From Arthrobacter sp. N199823 (lineage in GTDB: Bacteria; Actinomycetota; Actinomycetes; Actinomycetales; Micrococcaceae): DNA of 64,000 nt. The position numbers and the translations under genes were made by a program. The stretch spans positions 124,001 to 188,000 of the forward strand of contig NZ_PJIN01000007.1 in the NCBI RefSeq assembly GCF_002929705.1, read 5' to 3'. This document shows positions 1 through 8,663 of this stretch, one piece after another (position 1 is the first letter of the stretch; each line of letters begins with the position of its first letter). The notes below the pieces were generated by a model. The model searched no databases. It had not been told where the DNA came from and worked only from the letters and a program-made list of their open reading frames with translations.

Positions 1-111
1 GCGCATTCCGGTCAGGATCCAAGGCAGCAGGCCAATTGTTGCCGAAGCCACCCCCAGGATGAAATAAGGAACTAGTGCCCTCGCCGTTGCCGGAACTGAA
101 TGCGTTTCCAT
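1..111 (-). CDS. N-terminal end of a membrane protein (cut by window edge)
   Basis: Thirty-seven codons are visible from an ATG at 111 reading leftwards off the window. After a short polar start (METHSVPATAR) a hydrophobic stretch from about residue 13 to 34 (LVPYFILGVASATIG then LLPWILTG) looks like a first transmembrane helix. A GGGGG run lies about 5 nt before the ATG and can serve as ribosome site. Only the first segment is present, so no family can be named. It is probably a small multi-pass membrane protein. It is divergent from nothing visible; the acyl-CoA synthetase that ends at 229 runs the same way and lies upstream of it. Confidence 0.5.
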   Translation of the reverse strand, partial: METHSVPATARALVPYFILGVASATIGLLPWILTGMR

Positions 112-228
112 GGAACCCCCAGATTTGCCATGTTGAAAAGTGCGGCAAGCCCCGGAGTCCGAGACCTGCCGTTCCATCGTAACGGCCCGGCCGGATCCAC
201 AACCCGTTTCTGTCCAACCGTAACGGCG

Positions 229-1860
229 CTACCCTAGCCCCAGAATCTCTATGGTGCGTTCGCGCATGTCCATCTTGCGCACCTTGCCGGTGACTGTCAT
301 GGGGAATTCGTCCACCACCAGGACATAGCGCGGGATCTTGTGCCGGGACAGATGGCCGTCGCAGTAAGCGGCAATGGCGCCCTGATCCAACGGTGCGACG
401 CCGGGCTTCATGAGGAGCCAAGCGCACAGTTCCTCGCCGTAGCGATCATCGGGCACCCCGATCACCTGGACATCGGCAATGTCTGGGTGCTTGTACAAGA
501 ACTCTTCGATCTCACGCGGGTAGAGGTTCTCTCCGCCCCGGATCACCATGTCCTTAATACGCCCCACAATGTTGACGTAACCGTCGGGATACATCACGGC
601 AAGATCGCCGGAGTGCATCCACTGCTGCGCATCAATGGCGGCCGCTGTCTTTTCCGGATCGTTCCAGTAGCCCAACATCACCGAATATCCGCGCGTGCAG
701 AATTCGCCCGGGGTCCCCTGCGGGACTCGCTCACCCGTGGCAGGATCGACAATCTTGACCTCAAGGTGAGGGTGCACCCGGCCCACGGTCTCGGTTCGGT
801 GGGCCACGTCGTCGTCCATGAGAGTCTGCATCGACACCGGCGAGGTTTCCGTCATGCCGTACGCGATAGAGACGCCCTCCATGTGCATCTCGGTCATGCA
901 TCGCTTCATGACTTCCACCGGGCAGGGCGAGCCGGCCATGATTCCGGTCCGCAGGGTGGAGAGATCATAGCTGGCGAAATTGGGCAGGTTTTGCTCTGCG
1001 ATGAACATGGTGGGCACCCCGTAGAGGGCTGTGCAGCGCTCCTCTTGCACGGCACGGAGCGTGGCGGCCGGATCGAAGGCCGCTGCCGGGATGATGATCG
1101 CGGCCCCGTGCGTGATAGCCCCGAGATTGCCCATGACCATACCAAAGCAATGATAAAACGGTACCGGAACGCACAATCTGTCGTGCTCCGTGAAGCCGAT
1201 GGTTTCGGTGACGAAGAAGCCGTTGTTCAGGATGTTCCTGTGGCTGAGCGTGGCACCCTTGGGGTAGCCGGTGGTGCCGGAGGTGTACTGGATGTTGATG
1301 GCATCACCTGGCTCCAGGGCCGCCATGGCATGTTCGACGGCGGCCGCTGGCACCGCTTCTCCGCCCGCCACGAGCGCGTCCCAGGACGGGGTGCCAATGT
1401 AGCTGGCAGTCTTTAGATCGGGGCATTCCGGCGCAATTTGCTCCACCATGGCCTGATAGTTGGTTCCCTTGAAATCGGTCAGTGCCACAATCATGGCCAT
1501 ACCTGATTGCTGGACGGCATATCTTAGCTCGTGGACCCGGTAGGACGGGTTGACGTTGACTAGGATGGCGCCAATCTTGGCGGTGGCCAACTGCAGCAGC
1601 ACCCACTCGGGAACGTTGGGCGCCCAGATGCCCACGCGATCTCCCTTGGTCAGACCGGTGGCGAGGAGGCCGCGGGCTAGGGCATCGACGTCGTGGTTTA
1701 GCGCAGAGTAACTCCAGCGACGGCCAGAAGGGACATCAATCAGGGCGTCCCGCTCCGGAAACTTCAGCACCACTTTCTGGAAATTGGCACCAATTGTTTC
1801 CTCAATCAGCGCTGTGGTGGTGGAGCCGGACGTCTGGGAGGCATGAGCATCAATGGTCAT
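229..1860 (-). CDS. AMP-binding acyl-CoA synthetase (fatty-acyl-CoA ligase type)
   Basis: Enzyme of the ANL superfamily that activates a carboxylic acid to its adenylate and then to the CoA thioester. Seen: the P-loop-like motif YTSGTTGYPKG at residues 192-202, the AYGMTETSP motif in the middle, the hinge region (SGDLAVM, GRIKDMVIRGGENLYP) and the C-terminal catalytic lysine in TVTGKVRK at about residue 526. Full family length, 543 residues. The closest remembered relatives are medium/long-chain FadD-type ligases; substrate cannot be read from sequence. No good Shine-Dalgarno precedes the ATG, but TAGCAT sits at 1872-1867, ending 6 nt before the start, so the mRNA may be leaderless. The thioesterase at 2702 is divergent and could act on similar substrates, which is inference. 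Confidence 0.88.
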   Translation of the reverse strand: MTIDAHASQTSGSTTTALIEETIGANFQKVVLKFPERDALIDVPSGRRWSYSALNHDVDALARGLLATGLTKGDRVGIWAPNVPEWVLLQLATAKIGAILVNVNPSYRVHELRYAVQQSGMAMIVALTDFKGTNYQAMVEQIAPECPDLKTASYIGTPSWDALVAGGEAVPAAAVEHAMAALEPGDAINIQYTSGTTGYPKGATLSHRNILNNGFFVTETIGFTEHDRLCVPVPFYHCFGMVMGNLGAITHGAAIIIPAAAFDPAATLRAVQEERCTALYGVPTMFIAEQNLPNFASYDLSTLRTGIMAGSPCPVEVMKRCMTEMHMEGVSIAYGMTETSPVSMQTLMDDDVAHRTETVGRVHPHLEVKIVDPATGERVPQGTPGEFCTRGYSVMLGYWNDPEKTAAAIDAQQWMHSGDLAVMYPDGYVNIVGRIKDMVIRGGENLYPREIEEFLYKHPDIADVQVIGVPDDRYGEELCAWLLMKPGVAPLDQGAIAAYCDGHLSRHKIPRYVLVVDEFPMTVTGKVRKMDMRERTIEILGLG

Positions 1861-2100
1861 GTGACGATGCTAGTACGGTCGTGGGTTAATGTGCGCTAAC
1901 TCACGGAGTGTTTTTTGGCGGGATGAACTCCAAGGATGATGCGTGACATGGTGCCCCGGCGTGCCGCCTGCGACGCAGCGGATGAGCCTTGTTGCCTGGG
2001 CCGGAAGCCGCTTAGCTGCTTGGCGGTCGATAAGATAAGGTAAGACTAATAACGCAGGATTTTGTTGCTATATTATTTTCTTTTTGGGGAGCTCACACTC

Positions 2101-2640
2101 ATGATGGACAGCATCACCTCACTCCCGTTCGTGTGGGCCTTCTTGATCCTGTTTGTGATTGTCATGTTGCGCTCCAATGGCACGTACTGGGCAGGCCGTG
2201 GCCTTGCTGCTGGTGGCCGCAAGACGAAGTTGCAGCGGCACCTCAATTCACCGGCTGTGCTGCGGGCGGAAAAGCTCATTGCTCGCTGGGGCGCACCCGC
2301 CGTCAGCGTGAGCTTCTTGACGATTGGTATTCAGACGGCCGTGAACCTATCTGCCGGACTTGGCCGCATGCCCTTGCGCCGCTATATCCCCGCCACGGTG
2401 GTTGGTTCCATAGCCTGGGCCTGCATCTACGCCACTATCGGCCTGGCCGCCTTTGACGCAGCTCTTGCCGCAGCCGCGGGCTCACCTCTGGCCCTCATCA
2501 TCCTGATTGTGACTGTTGGTGCAGTAGTTCTGGGTGTCCACCTCTTCCGCGTCTCGCGCACCCGCAAGCTGGATGCGAACGCCATGGAAGACTGCCCCGT
2601 GATGGGCATGGAAAGCAGCAACTCCACTGCCAAGGCTTAA
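2101..2640 (+). CDS. DedA/VTT-family membrane protein
   Basis: A 179-residue integral membrane protein. Seen: an N-terminal hydrophobic segment, then a loop ending in RWGAPAVSVSFLTIG, a second segment through GLGRMPLRRYIPATVVGS and two further helices (WACIYATIGLAAF and LALIILIVTVGAVVLG). The G-A-x-x-V pattern with an arginine-rich turn and a GSxxW motif matches the VTT (SNARE-associated, DedA) domain, which in bacteria supports membrane homeostasis and phospholipid flipping. Start chosen at 2101 because GGGGAG at 2086-2091 is correctly spaced; an ATG at 2104 is also possible, and an in-frame ATG at 2062 lacks a ribosome site. The 60 nt before it are strikingly AT-rich for this genome and probably hold the promoter. 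Confidence 0.65.
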   Translation: MMDSITSLPFVWAFLILFVIVMLRSNGTYWAGRGLAAGGRKTKLQRHLNSPAVLRAEKLIARWGAPAVSVSFLTIGIQTAVNLSAGLGRMPLRRYIPATVVGSIAWACIYATIGLAAFDAALAAAAGSPLALIILIVTVGAVVLGVHLFRVSRTRKLDANAMEDCPVMGMESSNSTAKA

Positions 2641-2701
2641 CGCCGTAGCTGCCGGCGATTGATGTGCGGGGCAGCTAGTGGCTGGCGGTAGAGTCGTTGC
2701 C

Positions 2702-3523
2702 ATGGAGGACTCCACAACACTTACCGCCGTCAAGGCCACATCGTACTATCGCCACCTTGGTGGGAATCGCTACGAGTCAACTGATCATGCTCAGGGCGCC
2801 TGGAATCCACATGAGCAGCACATGGCACCCGTGGCCGGGCTCATGGTCCACGCGCTGGAGCAATTTGCGCATCGGGCGGACATGCGCCTGGTCCGGATTA
2901 ACTTTGACATCCTCGGATTGATTCCGGCGGGTGAATTCACCCTTGAGACCACGCTTCTGCGCCCGGGTAAGACCATTGAACTTCTCCAAGTAGAGCTGTT
3001 GGCGCAGGGCCGCCCGGCGGTGCGCGCCACGGCCTGGCGCCTGCAAAAGAATGACACCACCGCCGTTGAAGCCTATGAGGACGAACCTCTGGGCGCCGTG
3101 GAGACGGCGATTCCTTGGGACGGCATGAGCACCTGGCCCGGCGGGTTCATCAAGACTCTGGTAGGCCGTTCCCTGCCCGATCACCGCCCGGGCCACGGCC
3201 GTGCCTGGCTGCACAGCCCGTACACTATGCTCGACGGCGGAGAGCACGCCTCAGCGCTGGTTCGCCTGCTGGGTCTGGCTGACAGTGCCAACGGTGTCGC
3301 CGCCCGCATGGACCCGAAACCTGGCGGGTGGATGTATCCCAACGTGGACCTCTCGATCCACCTCTACCGGGAGCCGGTGGGCGAATGGTTGGGGCTGGCT
3401 ACGCACGTAACGATTGGTTCCGATGGAGTAGGGCTGACGTCCTCGGTACTCCACGATGTGACGGGCCCCTTTGGACGTTCTGAACAAATACTTACCGTCC
3501 GCCCCATTCCGTCCGCCCAGTGA
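2702..3523 (+). CDS. acyl-CoA thioesterase-like protein (double hotdog)
   Basis: A 273-residue protein of the TesB-like double-hotdog type (thioesterase family with an N-terminal and a C-terminal hotdog half). Seen: SYYRHLGGNRYEST, then QGAWNPHEQHMAPVAGL typical of this actinobacterial thioesterase group, and a second half with MYPNVDLSIHLYREP and SDGVGLTSSVLHD, the usual place of the active-site Asp/Thr region. It would hydrolyse acyl-CoA. Start: an upstream in-frame GTG at 2678 exists, but TAGAGT at 2689-2694 ends 7 nt before the ATG at 2702, which fits a leaderless start at 2702. Its stop overlaps the next gene by 4 nt (GTGA), so the two are translationally coupled. Confidence 0.7.
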   Translation: MEDSTTLTAVKATSYYRHLGGNRYESTDHAQGAWNPHEQHMAPVAGLMVHALEQFAHRADMRLVRINFDILGLIPAGEFTLETTLLRPGKTIELLQVELLAQGRPAVRATAWRLQKNDTTAVEAYEDEPLGAVETAIPWDGMSTWPGGFIKTLVGRSLPDHRPGHGRAWLHSPYTMLDGGEHASALVRLLGLADSANGVAARMDPKPGGWMYPNVDLSIHLYREPVGEWLGLATHVTIGSDGVGLTSSVLHDVTGPFGRSEQILTVRPIPSAQ

Positions 3524-4233
3524 ATACGTTCTTAGCGCCAGTTCTGGAGGTGCACCGGCAGCTGGTCAATCGAGGTGCTGACGTCGACCTTAACTACGCC
3601 TTGGACCTGCTGGGTGAGGTCAAAAACGGGACCCGGGAAGCCATGCTGCGCTTCTATCGTCCCGAACCCACGGTGGCTTTTGGGCAACGTGACGCCAAAT
3701 TGCCTGGGTTCGCCGCTGCTGAAGAAGCAGCCCGCAATCATAGCTTCGAGCCGGCGGTGCGGAAGGCTGGCGGCCGGGCTGCCGCCTATCATCAAGGCAC
3801 GTTGGTGGTGGACCACATTCAGCGCGAGGATGATGCCATTCTCGGCGCGAAGGGACGCTTTGGGTTCTTTGGCGAACTCTTCACCCAGGCCCTGAAATCA
3901 CTGGGCGTGGATGCTGGGGTGGGAGAGATTCCTGGTGAATATTGTCCTGGGGAATTCAGTGTTTACGGACGCGGCCCCGCCCACAGCATCAAGCTTGTGG
4001 GCACGGCACAGCGCGTTGTGGCTGGCGCGTGGCTGTTCAGCTCGGTCATCGTGGTGGAAAAATCAGCGCCGATCCGTGCAGTATTGACCGATACCTATGC
4101 AGCGCTGGGCCTGGACTGGGATCCGGCAACCGCGGGAGCCGCCGAGGATCTACGCCCGGGACTCACCGTGGACAGCGTGGAAGCAGCAGTCCTAGCGGCG
4201 TACGCGCACCACGCGGAGCTTGTGTACCACTGA
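3520..4233 (+). CDS. lipoate-protein ligase A family protein
   Basis: Member of the biotin/lipoate A/B ligase fold, 237 residues. Seen: PEPTVAFGQRDAKLPGF near residues 48-65, the lipoate-binding loop VRKAGGRAAAYHQGTLV in place of the classical RRxSGGGAVYHD, and the catalytic-lysine motif SIKLVGTAQRV that corresponds to KIxGxAQ of LplA. The protein lacks the C-terminal accessory domain of E. coli LplA, so it may be an amidotransferase, an octanoyl/lipoyl transferase, or a ligase with a separate partner. It starts with GTG overlapping the thioesterase stop by 4 nt; the pairing of a thioesterase and an acyl-transfer enzyme is suggestive only. Confidence 0.72.
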   Translation: MNTFLAPVLEVHRQLVNRGADVDLNYALDLLGEVKNGTREAMLRFYRPEPTVAFGQRDAKLPGFAAAEEAARNHSFEPAVRKAGGRAAAYHQGTLVVDHIQREDDAILGAKGRFGFFGELFTQALKSLGVDAGVGEIPGEYCPGEFSVYGRGPAHSIKLVGTAQRVVAGAWLFSSVIVVEKSAPIRAVLTDTYAALGLDWDPATAGAAEDLRPGLTVDSVEAAVLAAYAHHAELVYH

Positions 4234-4279
4234 GCTGCCCGGGCTGCCCCGCAAGCCGGCGGTCCCTGATTGAGGCGTT

Positions 4280-4403
4280 GATTCCAAACAGTTCGGATTC
4301 CAAACAGCAGATAAAGGGGGTAAACCGGTCCGGCACCCCGTTTACCTGCCAATTGGAATCGGAAAGGCGGGGGCAACCCCGGTTATCTGCTGTTTGGAAT
4401 CGG
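4280..4403 (+). repeat. nested inverted repeat between convergent genes
   Basis: GATTCCAAACAGCAGATAA at 4296-4314 is perfectly repeated in inverse at 4383-4401 (19 of 19). The first 12 nt of that arm also occur as a direct copy at 4280-4291, and TTGGAATCGG occurs directly at 4353-4362 and 4394-4403. Inside the loop GGTAAAC (4319-4325) pairs with GTTTACC (4340-4346). The whole lies between the 3' ends of the lipoate-ligase-like gene (+) and the MBL gene (-). It could end transcription from both sides or be a short dispersed palindromic element. It has no T-run, so it is not a classical terminator. Confidence 0.75.
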
Positions 4404-4437
4404 CTCAGCTGTCATCGGCTGGCAGAGTGGATCTGTT

Positions 4438-5058
4438 TTACTTCCCGGCAGCCAAAACGCCCGGCGCCTCGGCGGCAATGGTGGTTGAATCGCCGTGTCC
4501 GGTGTTGACCACTGTCTCGCCCGGCAGGCTTAACAGCCGTTCGGTGATTGAGGCAACGATCGTGGGGAAGTCGCTGTAGGACCGTCCCGTGGCACCTGGG
4601 CCACCGTTGAACAAGGTGTCTCCGGAAAAAACGGTGCCCAGATCCGCCGCGTAGAAGCACACGGAGCCGGGGGAGTGCCCCGGAGTGTGCAGCGCCGTCA
4701 AGGTAGTGCCAGCAATCTCGAAACGCTCACCATCAACAATGGCGCCGTCAGGTGTGGTGCCCGGGTAGATGTCTTCCCACAGCATCTGGTCAGCTGAGTT
4801 CATCAGCACCGGGGCCTCCACCAAGGTGGCGAACTCGCGGGCGTAGCGGATGTGATCGTCATGTCCGTGCGTCAGCAGTACGGCCTTGACCGTGCGGGTG
4901 CCCACGGCGGCGGCGATAGCACCGGCGTCGTGCGCGGGATCAATGACGTACACCGAACGCTCATCGCCAACAATCCAGACATTGTTATCCACGTCCCAAG
5001 TGCCGCCGTCCAACGAGAAGGTGCCGGCGGTCACGAGCCGTTCAATGCGCGCGCTCAT
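4438..5058 (-). CDS. MBL-fold metallohydrolase linked to mycothiol-dependent formaldehyde oxidation
   Basis: A 206-residue metallo-beta-lactamase-fold hydrolase of glyoxalase-II type. Seen: the metal motif [10 protein letters not shown] near residue 63, the third ligand in [10 protein letters not shown], and the FSGDTLF and NTGHGDST motifs further on. It starts with ATG overlapping the mscR stop by 4 nt (ATGA), so it is the second gene of a two-gene operon. From this position the expected role is hydrolysis of the thioester S-formylmycothiol to formate and free mycothiol; similar gene pairs occur in other actinobacteria. The hydrolase role is inferred from context; the fold is clear from sequence. 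Confidence 0.82.
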   Translation of the reverse strand: MSARIERLVTAGTFSLDGGTWDVDNNVWIVGDERSVYVIDPAHDAGAIAAAVGTRTVKAVLLTHGHDDHIRYAREFATLVEAPVLMNSADQMLWEDIYPGTTPDGAIVDGERFEIAGTTLTALHTPGHSPGSVCFYAADLGTVFSGDTLFNGGPGATGRSYSDFPTIVASITERLLSLPGETVVNTGHGDSTTIAAEAPGVLAAGK

Positions 5059-6155
5059 GCGAATTCCACCACCGAACGCAGCACGGAACCCTCGCCCATC
5101 TTGGCGAATGCGGCTTCAATATCGTTGATGGTGATCCGCTCGCTGACAAAGGCGTCCAGATCCAGTTTTCCCTGCTTGTAGAGCTCAACCAACAGGGGGA
5201 AGTCACGCGAGGGCAGGCAATCGCCGTACCAGGACGACTTCAGCGAGCCGCCGCGACCAAACACGTCAAGCAGCGGCAGTTCCAGCGTCATCTCGGGGGT
5301 GGGGACGCCGACCAGGACCACTGTGCCGGCCAGATCGCGGGCGTAGAAAGCCTGCTTGTAGGTCTCTGGACGTCCGACGGCGTCAATCACCACATCTGCC
5401 CCGAACCCGCCGGTGTGGTTCTGGATAGCGAGAACAGCGTCCTCGGTGGAGGCATCGACGGTGTGGGTTGCGCCCAGTGCCACGGCGGCGGCGAGCTTCT
5501 TGGGATCGCGGTCCACGGCGATCACTGTGGTGGCGCCGGCCAGCGCCGCACCGGCAATGGCTGCCGAGCCAACGCCGCCGCAACCGATCACGGCGACAGT
5601 GTCACCACGCTTGACGCCACCGGTGTTGATGGCAGCACCAATGCCGGCCATGACGCCGCAGCCGAGCAGGCCAACAGCGGCGGGGTCTACATCGGCGTCG
5701 ACCTTGGTGCACTGGCCTGCAGCAACGAGCGTCTTTTCAATGAACGCGCCAATGCCCAGTGCGGGGGAGAGTACCGTGCCGTCCTCCAGCGTCATCTTCT
5801 GCGTGGCGTTGGCGGTATTGAAGCAGTACTGGGCCTGACCCTTGGCGCACGCGCGGCAGTTACCGCATACGGCACGCCAGTTCAGAATGACCCGATCCCC
5901 GGGGACCACGTTGGTGACGCCAGCGCCCACAGCACTGACAACGCCGGTGGCTTCGTGACCGAGCAAGAACGGGAAGTCATCATTGATGCCACCCTGCTTG
6001 TAGTGCAGATCGGTGTGGCAAACGCCACTGGTCAGGATGTCGACCAGGGCCTCGCCCGGGCCGGGATCCGGCACCAGAATGGTTTCGATGGTGACAGGTG
6101 CGTTCTTACTCAGCACCACTGCGCCCTTGACCTTGTGAACAGTCTTGTTAACCAT
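5055..6155 (-). CDS. mscR: S-(hydroxymethyl)mycothiol dehydrogenase (MscR)
   Basis: Zinc-dependent medium-chain alcohol dehydrogenase, 366 residues, that oxidises the formaldehyde-mycothiol adduct with NAD; the enzyme also reduces S-nitrosomycothiol. Seen: catalytic zinc ligand in [18 protein letters not shown], the structural zinc cluster [15 protein letters not shown], and the NAD loop [12 protein letters not shown]. The pattern [14 protein letters not shown] followed by [11 protein letters not shown] is typical of the mycothiol form rather than the glutathione form. Start moved to 6155 (MVNKTVHK) because AAGGAG lies 7 nt ahead; an in-frame ATG 42 nt upstream has no ribosome site. The MBL hydrolase follows with a 4-nt overlap. 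Confidence 0.88.
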   Translation of the reverse strand: MVNKTVHKVKGAVVLSKNAPVTIETILVPDPGPGEALVDILTSGVCHTDLHYKQGGINDDFPFLLGHEATGVVSAVGAGVTNVVPGDRVILNWRAVCGNCRACAKGQAQYCFNTANATQKMTLEDGTVLSPALGIGAFIEKTLVAAGQCTKVDADVDPAAVGLLGCGVMAGIGAAINTGGVKRGDTVAVIGCGGVGSAAIAGAALAGATTVIAVDRDPKKLAAAVALGATHTVDASTEDAVLAIQNHTGGFGADVVIDAVGRPETYKQAFYARDLAGTVVLVGVPTPEMTLELPLLDVFGRGGSLKSSWYGDCLPSRDFPLLVELYKQGKLDLDAFVSERITINDIEAAFAKMGEGSVLRSVVEFA

Positions 6156-6293
6156 AAAGAGCTCCTTAAGCGCCATGTTCCGACTCGGAACATCCATTGG
6201 GGGTTCCTGAAAGGCTACACGGATTTGGTGCTTAAGGAGGCTCTGCTAAGGAGGCGGCGGGTTGGCTCTGCGCCGAAAAACTTGCCGTCGCCT

Positions 6294-6319
6294 GATGTGC
6301 TTAGACGATGTGCTTAGAC
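6294..6319. repeat. 13-bp tandem duplication at the mycoredoxin stop codon
   Basis: GATGTGCTTAGAC is present twice head to tail (6294-6306 and 6307-6319). The second copy contains the TAA stop of the mycoredoxin gene on the minus strand. It looks like a replication-slippage duplication with no effect on the protein. Confidence 0.8.
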
Positions 6320-6571
6320 GCCCAGCTTGGCCTGAACATCCTTGAGCGAGGGGTTGGTGGCTGCGGAGCCATCCGGGAACAGGACGGTGGGCACTGTCTG
6401 GTTGCCGTTGTTGAGGCTCTCAACGAGCTCGGCAGTGCCGGGAACGTCCTCGATGTTGATCTCCGTGTAGCCAATGCCTGAGGCGTCCAGCTGCTTCTTC
6501 AGACGTTTGCAGTAGCCACACCAGGTGGTGGAGAACATGGTGATGGTGCCGGCGTCGGGGGTGAAATCCAC
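6314..6571 (-). CDS. mrx1: mycoredoxin (glutaredoxin-like)
   Basis: An 85-residue thioredoxin-fold protein with the redox motif TTWCGYCKRLKK at about residues 15-26 and the cis-proline segment QTVPTVLFPDGS, both typical of mycoredoxin-1. It reduces protein-mycothiol mixed disulfides in the cytosol using mycothiol. The start is GTG at 6571 (VDFTPDAG), with AAGGAGC 7 nt upstream; no ATG alternative fits. It lies just upstream of mscR in the same direction with 158 nt between, so these three genes form a mycothiol-related group, though probably on separate transcripts. Confidence 0.87.
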   Translation of the reverse strand: MDFTPDAGTITMFSTTWCGYCKRLKKQLDASGIGYTEINIEDVPGTAELVESLNNGNQTVPTVLFPDGSAATNPSLKDVQAKLGV

Positions 6572-6668
6572 GGGTAATGCTCCTTGAGGGAAAGTGTGCG
6601 GTTGTTATTACTGACAACGCTACCGGGCACAGGGGATATTCCGGGCTTCCTGTGCCACCATGGATGAC

Positions 6669-7394
6669 ATGTGTGGACGTTATGTCATTGCCCGGGCCGT
6701 GGGAGACCTAGTAGCGGAACTGGAAGCGGAAGCGGAGGCCTCGCTGGAATTGCGAGCCTCCTACAATGTTGCCCCCACCTCGGATGTGCCCATTGTGCTG
6801 GAGCGTCTCATTGACGGCGCCCTCCACCGGCAGGTTCATGTGGCTAAGTGGGGGCTGGTCCCCGGCTGGGCCAAGGACCCCGCCGTGGGGGTGCGTGCCT
6901 TCAATGCCCGCAGTGAGACTGTCCTGGAAAAGCCCACCTTCCGTGCCGCCATCAAGGCCCGGCGCTGCGGGGTGCCCGTGCAGGGTTATTACGAATGGAA
7001 AAAGTCACCGGACGGCTTGAGTAAGCAGCCCTACTTTGTGCACAGCGCCGATGGTTCCCTGATTGTTTTTGCAGGCCTGTATGAGTGGTGGAAGGACCCG
7101 GCCAAACCCGAAGGGGCACCCGATCAGTGGCTCCTGAGCACCACCATCCTCACCATGGCCTCCCCGACAGAGGGGGAGCTGGCCACCCTGCACGACCGCC
7201 TGCCCGTACCGCTGGGCCAAGAAGCGTTGGCCGAGTGGCTGGATCCGGAGAATAGGGCGCCCGGCGCTCTGCTGGAGGCTGCGCTCGCAGAAGCGTGGAC
7301 CCTGGCTGCGGAGTGGGTTCTTGATCCTGTCAGCGCAGCCGTGGGCAATGTACGCAACAATGGCCCCGAGCTCATCGAGGCCATCACGGTGTAG
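6669..7394 (+). CDS. SOS response-associated peptidase (SRAP, YedK/HMCES family)
   Basis: A 241-residue SRAP-domain protein that covalently caps abasic sites in single-stranded DNA through its N-terminal cysteine. Seen: MCGRY at the start, SYNVAPTS, the FNARSET motif, the GYYEWKK motif with the conserved Glu, and the histidine in LHDRLPVPL. The start is set at 6669 rather than the in-frame ATG at 6660, because the catalytic cysteine must be residue 2 after methionine removal; no clear Shine-Dalgarno helps the choice. It is divergent from the mycoredoxin gene. No LexA box was seen in front of it. Confidence 0.85.
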   Translation: MCGRYVIARAVGDLVAELEAEAEASLELRASYNVAPTSDVPIVLERLIDGALHRQVHVAKWGLVPGWAKDPAVGVRAFNARSETVLEKPTFRAAIKARRCGVPVQGYYEWKKSPDGLSKQPYFVHSADGSLIVFAGLYEWWKDPAKPEGAPDQWLLSTTILTMASPTEGELATLHDRLPVPLGQEALAEWLDPENRAPGALLEAALAEAWTLAAEWVLDPVSAAVGNVRNNGPELIEAITV

Positions 7395-7448
7395 TGCTTC
7401 CTGGCTGCCGGCTCCCTGGCTGGTGTCCGGGCCGGGGGTGAGGTGCGG

Positions 7449-7871
7449 CTAAACGGTGACGTGTCCGGCGTCGTCCACGGTCCAGGTGGGGTTGTAGGCA
7501 ACTTCCCAGCGGAAGCCATCCGGATCGGCAAAATAGCCGCTGTAGCCGCCCCACTCCTGCTGAACTGCGGGATGGTCGACGGCGGCGCCGGCCTCGCGTG
7601 CCTGCGCCAAGACCGCGTCAACCTCGGCTGGGCTGGCAACGTTGTGGCTCAGTGTGAGGGCAGGGACGCCGTCGGATGGCTCAACGCCGAGCTCGGCGGT
7701 CATCGCGGCGCGGTCCCACAGGGAAAGGATCAGCCCGTGGTTGAGCTGCAAGAAGATGACTTGGCCGGGGACTTCGTGATGCGCCGTCCAGCCAAGCCGT
7801 GTGAGATAAAACTCCCGTGAGCGCTTAACATCCCTGACACCTAAGGTAATGAAGCTCAGCCGCTGCTCCAC
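7449..7871 (-). CDS. VOC (glyoxalase/bleomycin-resistance) family protein
   Basis: A 140-residue vicinal-oxygen-chelate protein. Seen: SFITLGVRDVKRSREFY at the start, which is the usual first beta-alpha unit, then FLQLNHGLILSLWD and a C-terminal GYSGYFADPDGFRWEVAYNP, the signature end of the VOC fold. The substrate is not readable. The start is GTG at 7871 with GGGG 8 nt before it; the open frame continues upstream into the neighbour but that part is overlap. It follows the acetyltransferase by 10 nt and is almost certainly in its operon. Confidence 0.78.
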   Translation of the reverse strand: MEQRLSFITLGVRDVKRSREFYLTRLGWTAHHEVPGQVIFLQLNHGLILSLWDRAAMTAELGVEPSDGVPALTLSHNVASPAEVDAVLAQAREAGAAVDHPAVQQEWGGYSGYFADPDGFRWEVAYNPTWTVDDAGHVTV

Positions 7872-7881
7872 GGAAAGCCCC

Positions 7882-8388
7882 TTAGTCGTCTTCTTCTTCG
7901 GGGGACCAGCGGTGGAAATCCAGTGAGAGGTACAGAGCCAGGGCTGCGGAGTTGTTGGCTTCAACCCGCAGGGCAACGTCCTTGTGGCCATTGTTGAACA
8001 GGGTGTCCAGCGTGGCCAGAACCAAATCCTCCGCCAGGCCGCGACGGCGGTGCTCACGGTCGGTGATCAGCTCAATGATGAAAGGGGTATCCGGGGTGTC
8101 ATTGCCCAGGGCATGCTCCACGACGAGCACGGCGGCCACAATCTTGCCGTCCTCATCCAAGGCAACGTGGGAAGCATCGGGGAGCAACTCGCCGTATTTG
8201 CCGGCGTACGATGCCCGCATGTCAGCCATGGCGGCTTCCAGTGTTTCTGCGGCAACGCCTGCGTCGTAAGCGGTGAAATAGAGTTCGCCGAGACGGGTGA
8301 TGTCGGCTTCCTGCACTGTCCGGGATGCTGTTTTGAGCTCTCGTTCAAGTGGTGTGGTTTTGGCGATGAGGGTGACCATGTCAGTCAT
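7882..8388 (-). CDS. GNAT-family N-acetyltransferase
   Basis: A 168-residue GNAT protein. Seen: the acetyl-CoA loop region DREHRRRGLAEDLVLATL around residues 110-127 and the terminal NNSAALALYLSLDF, matching motif A and motif B of the family. Start placed at ATG 8388 (MTDMVTL) because AAAGGAGC precedes it by 6 nt; an ATG 75 nt upstream in the same frame lacks a ribosome site. It heads a two-gene unit with the VOC gene. The acidic tail EEEDD is unusual but short. Substrate unknown. Confidence 0.78.
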   Translation of the reverse strand: MTDMVTLIAKTTPLERELKTASRTVQEADITRLGELYFTAYDAGVAAETLEAAMADMRASYAGKYGELLPDASHVALDEDGKIVAAVLVVEHALGNDTPDTPFIIELITDREHRRRGLAEDLVLATLDTLFNNGHKDVALRVEANNSAALALYLSLDFHRWSPEEEDD

Positions 8389-8581
8389 GGAACGCTCCTT
8401 TAAGTTGTTGTGGCGCCTGCGGGTAGGACTCAGCCGGTAGCCATAATGCCATGCTAGACGCAAGACGAGTTCTCAGCCATCTACATAACGTTTTGTGCAC
8501 ATGTTTTGTGCCGGCTCTTGCGTTTTTTCCCAAGGTGGCGGATGGGTGCCGCGTGAAATTGAGCGTACACTGAAATTAGGT

Positions 8582-8597
8582 TCGAATATATGTTCTA
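8582..8597 (+). promoter_or_regulatory. LexA-type SOS box before the dnaE2 unit
   Basis: TCGAATATATGTTCTA matches the Gram-positive/actinobacterial LexA consensus TCGAAC-N4-GTTCGA in 10 of the 12 specified positions. It lies 66 nt before the DUF6504-like gene and within a stretch that also looks like the promoter (TTGAGC upstream, AT-rich block over the box). LexA bound here would block the transcript of the DUF6504-like gene and dnaE2. Confidence 0.7.
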
Positions 8598-8663
8598 ATA
8601 AATTGTGTCTGCCCTGAAAAGTCCTCATGGTTGTCCTTGTCGGGTAGAGATTGGAGTGCGCAC

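Noticed and set aside
340..1416. Plus-strand open frame of 358 codons
   Set aside because: Antisense to the acyl-CoA synthetase; His/Gly/Arg-rich, no domain.
1861..2100. Possible RNA gene in the AT-rich gap before the DedA-like gene
   Set aside because: No cloverleaf, hairpin or T-run of note was found; the AT-rich part is better read as a promoter.
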